In this document: piece after piece, positions 6,601 to 6,869 of the stretch
Layout: the number at the start of each line of letters is the position of its first letter
Numbering within the stretch: the stretch's first letter is position 1
Source: Myxococcales bacterium UBA1238
GTDB lineage: Bacteria > Myxococcota_A > Bradymonadia > UBA7976 > UBA1532
Length of the DNA: 6,869 nucleotides
Assembly: GCA_002309015.1 (NCBI GenBank)
Contig: DBWM01000028.1
Location: forward strand, 1-6,869
Reading direction: 5' to 3'
The notes under the pieces: generated by a model
Told to the model about the DNA's origin: nothing
Databases searched by the model: none
Seen by the model: the letters and a program-made list of their open reading frames with translations, nothing else
Program-made: the position numbers and the translations under genes

Positions 6601-6773
6601 CTGATAACGCACATTGCACGGCTTGCGATGAAGGCCTCAAGCTGGCGTCAGGTGCCTGCAATGCCTGCGACGATGCGGACAAGACCTCCAAGGCGACCTG
6701 CGAAGCCTGCGGTGGTACCTGGGATGAGGCTGCAGACGCGGAAGTTGCCTGCACGCTTACTCTTCCCGGCTGA
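3669..6773 (+). CDS. Large modular Cys-rich lipoprotein with Asp-rich tether and two PPC-like domains
   Basis: The ATG at 3669 is preceded by AGGGGAG seven bases upstream and starts a clear lipoprotein signal peptide: MRR, a hydrophobic stretch, then GAAGC with Cys23 as the predicted lipidated residue. Residues 24-137 form an Asp/Ser/Thr-rich tether (DDDDNDNDND, then DGSTTD repeats). Residues 138-250 are an N-terminal Cys module and about 260-354 a second Cys module, both shared with the upstream gene. CGDGIC-type repeats follow. Residues about 402-527 and 622-734 resemble the bacterial PPC (pre-peptidase C-terminal) beta-sandwich, each with a C-x-x-A-I start, a D-V-(F/W)-(F/Y)-x-F-T core and a late AG(D/T)YY strand. 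Between them (533-620) lie about four CGDxxC...C..DC repeats. Residues 739-858 are beta-rich and unrecognised. Residues 869-1034 are Cys-rich and end with CGGTWD. No catalytic motif is visible. A surface-exposed or outer-membrane lipoprotein is likely; its function is unknown. Confidence 0.93.
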   Translation: MRRLVQLYGFAMTAALAFGAAGCDDDDNDNDNDALLADGGSEDSGQIDASRDGSTTDSGKADAEADGSTTDTDGSTTDAEVDGSRTDTDGSTTDAEVDGSTTDTDGSTTDVDAELNPDAEMDGSTTDAEIDGSVETKMPVGGKCKCDDDCATFDGYTSSCFYGICALEINGISECEEEGAPTGCPGDDEKYQCWGVGSDTSGYKPMCFISADDEDCDGVDDASSDHTCWFSTETKAYCDKDCATYCTSGGQQTELTTITADSCAAYYDCTYRAYVGDYYCSGCDEYYDDEDFTYYVGREFATAEECKEYLCVSCESGNANAFQTFEDLMSCSETEECEYLEQCDACSDKIAACFVTGDNICSPTETAATEIACAKCGDGICTPAANETAENCYIDCAESVSNKTCGEAIDISAGGEFKTSNIGSGNDYVGKSGNDVFFKFTLAESKNVTLTTSAAESDYELTDTYLWLLKGTCTDLAEIAHNDDIDYSGGNAYSEIKAVLPAGDYYVVAESYYSDTYGDFKLTAAFDAYTAECGDGYCTDESDDPTASNYCAEDCVKCGDKVCSPEETLDNCPADCVRADDGICTAGYESILTSAADCGGACGDFICSVDEKESCDDDCDVPANDTCANAIPLTLGTPVQGGITTASAGLYGDPDVWYQFTVTEAGTYAIDIEETAGNWQPYFDVLPSCSSTSSQRLTGSRTHAAMEFAAGTYYIAVTRYDSASLGAFSLKVSPYTYTVPTLTDTTAVLTDAGLLGLKLKGADEGKDVLGATFSLLNADGEKLLLGYDVDYYTGEITEYYDMSMYVSAAYEGNNYVATTVFDTRYGQNIDTAVKATVTIFDADSQKSEAKTVDLTSSVTPEEVAVGEVCDEFFTVCATGNTCNLNAAQTAYVCTTCAERCDATTQTGCTSAYVCTACGGTDTTAANGTYAAENCSFSSTPEACPAGKYGEPGSCADCKKAADLYCATNAFIDCTGGTTDNAHCTACDEGLKLASGACNACDDADKTSKATCEACGGTWDEAADAEVACTLTLPG
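3855..3998 (+). repeat. Three 48-bp in-frame tandem repeats in the Asp-rich tether
   Basis: The units are 3855-3902, 3903-3950 and 3951-3998. Each encodes 16 residues of the pattern AE(V/A)DGS(T/R)TDTDGSTTD. Units 2 and 3 differ at only two positions (AGG versus ACG, and GAT versus GAC at the end). Each unit is itself a pair of related half-repeats (DGSTTD). Length changes by whole units keep the frame, so tether length may vary between strains. Ser and Thr within the repeat could be glycosylated, which is an inference. Confidence 0.92.
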
Positions 6774-6800
6774 TCTCTCTTTAATCGCTGAGATTGAAAG

Positions 6801-6827
6801 GGCCCCTCACCGAGGGGCCTTTTTTTT
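6801..6827 (+). terminator. Rho-independent terminator after the lipoprotein gene
   Basis: The 8-bp stem GGCCCCTC (6801-6808) pairs with GAGGGGCC (6812-6819) around a tight loop, followed by eight T (6820-6827). Flanking A residues at 6797-6799 can pair with part of the T run. It begins 27 bases after the TGA. The stem core is the same as in the terminator at 3475-3501. Confidence 0.92.
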
Positions 6828-6869
6828 ATGTCCGCCAGCGCCCGCGACTCCGTGCGGATCCGGCATCTC

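Noticed and set aside
6828..6869. Possible gene start ATG right after the last terminator
   Set aside because: The ATG directly abuts the terminator T run with no ribosome binding site, and only 14 codons are visible. The GC-rich edge could belong to a neighbouring gene on either strand, but nothing supports a call.

Overview
The window holds two large tandem genes on the + strand. Both encode cysteine-rich, secreted, surface-type proteins of one modular family. There are no RNA genes, CRISPR arrays or insertion sequences. The host looks like a Gram-negative bacterium of the Myxococcota/Bradymonadota type (deltaproteobacterial in the old sense). The clues are a lipoprotein signal peptide followed by a long Asp-rich tether, repeats of the form CGDGxCxxxE...C..DC, and PPC-like beta-sandwich domains. 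Base composition is mid-range and patchy, far below free-living myxobacteria, so a host-associated lineage is possible. The taxonomic call is an inference.

Layout. Positions 1-3351 are the 3' part of gene A. Its signal peptide lies off the left edge, and the first 72 bases encode the end of an Asp-rich linker built of 12-bp repeats. Then come an N-terminal Cys module, two copies of a roughly 105-residue Cys module, and a long run of EGF-, furin- and VSP-like Cys repeats, for about 140 cysteines in all. The frame ends at a TGA directly after a run of six G. The family's C-terminal tail continues in the next frame to a TAA at 3446-3448, so gene A appears frameshifted by one base in that tract. 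A rho-independent terminator follows at 3475-3501.

Positions 3502-3668 carry the promoter region of gene B: TTGACA, a 17-base spacer, TATACG, then a strong ribosome binding site. Gene B (3669-6773) is complete. It encodes a lipobox signal peptide, an Asp-rich tether with three 48-bp repeats, the same N-terminal Cys modules as gene A, two PPC-like domains flanking CGDGxC repeats, a beta-rich segment, and a C-terminal Cys-rich region ending in the same CGGTWD tail as gene A. A terminator with a stem nearly identical to the first follows at 6801-6827.

Together the genes form a tandem paralogous pair with conserved ends and different middles, each with its own terminator. This suggests surface proteins evolving by module exchange, repeat expansion and possibly on/off switching at a homopolymer. 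Their ligand or function cannot be read from the sequence.
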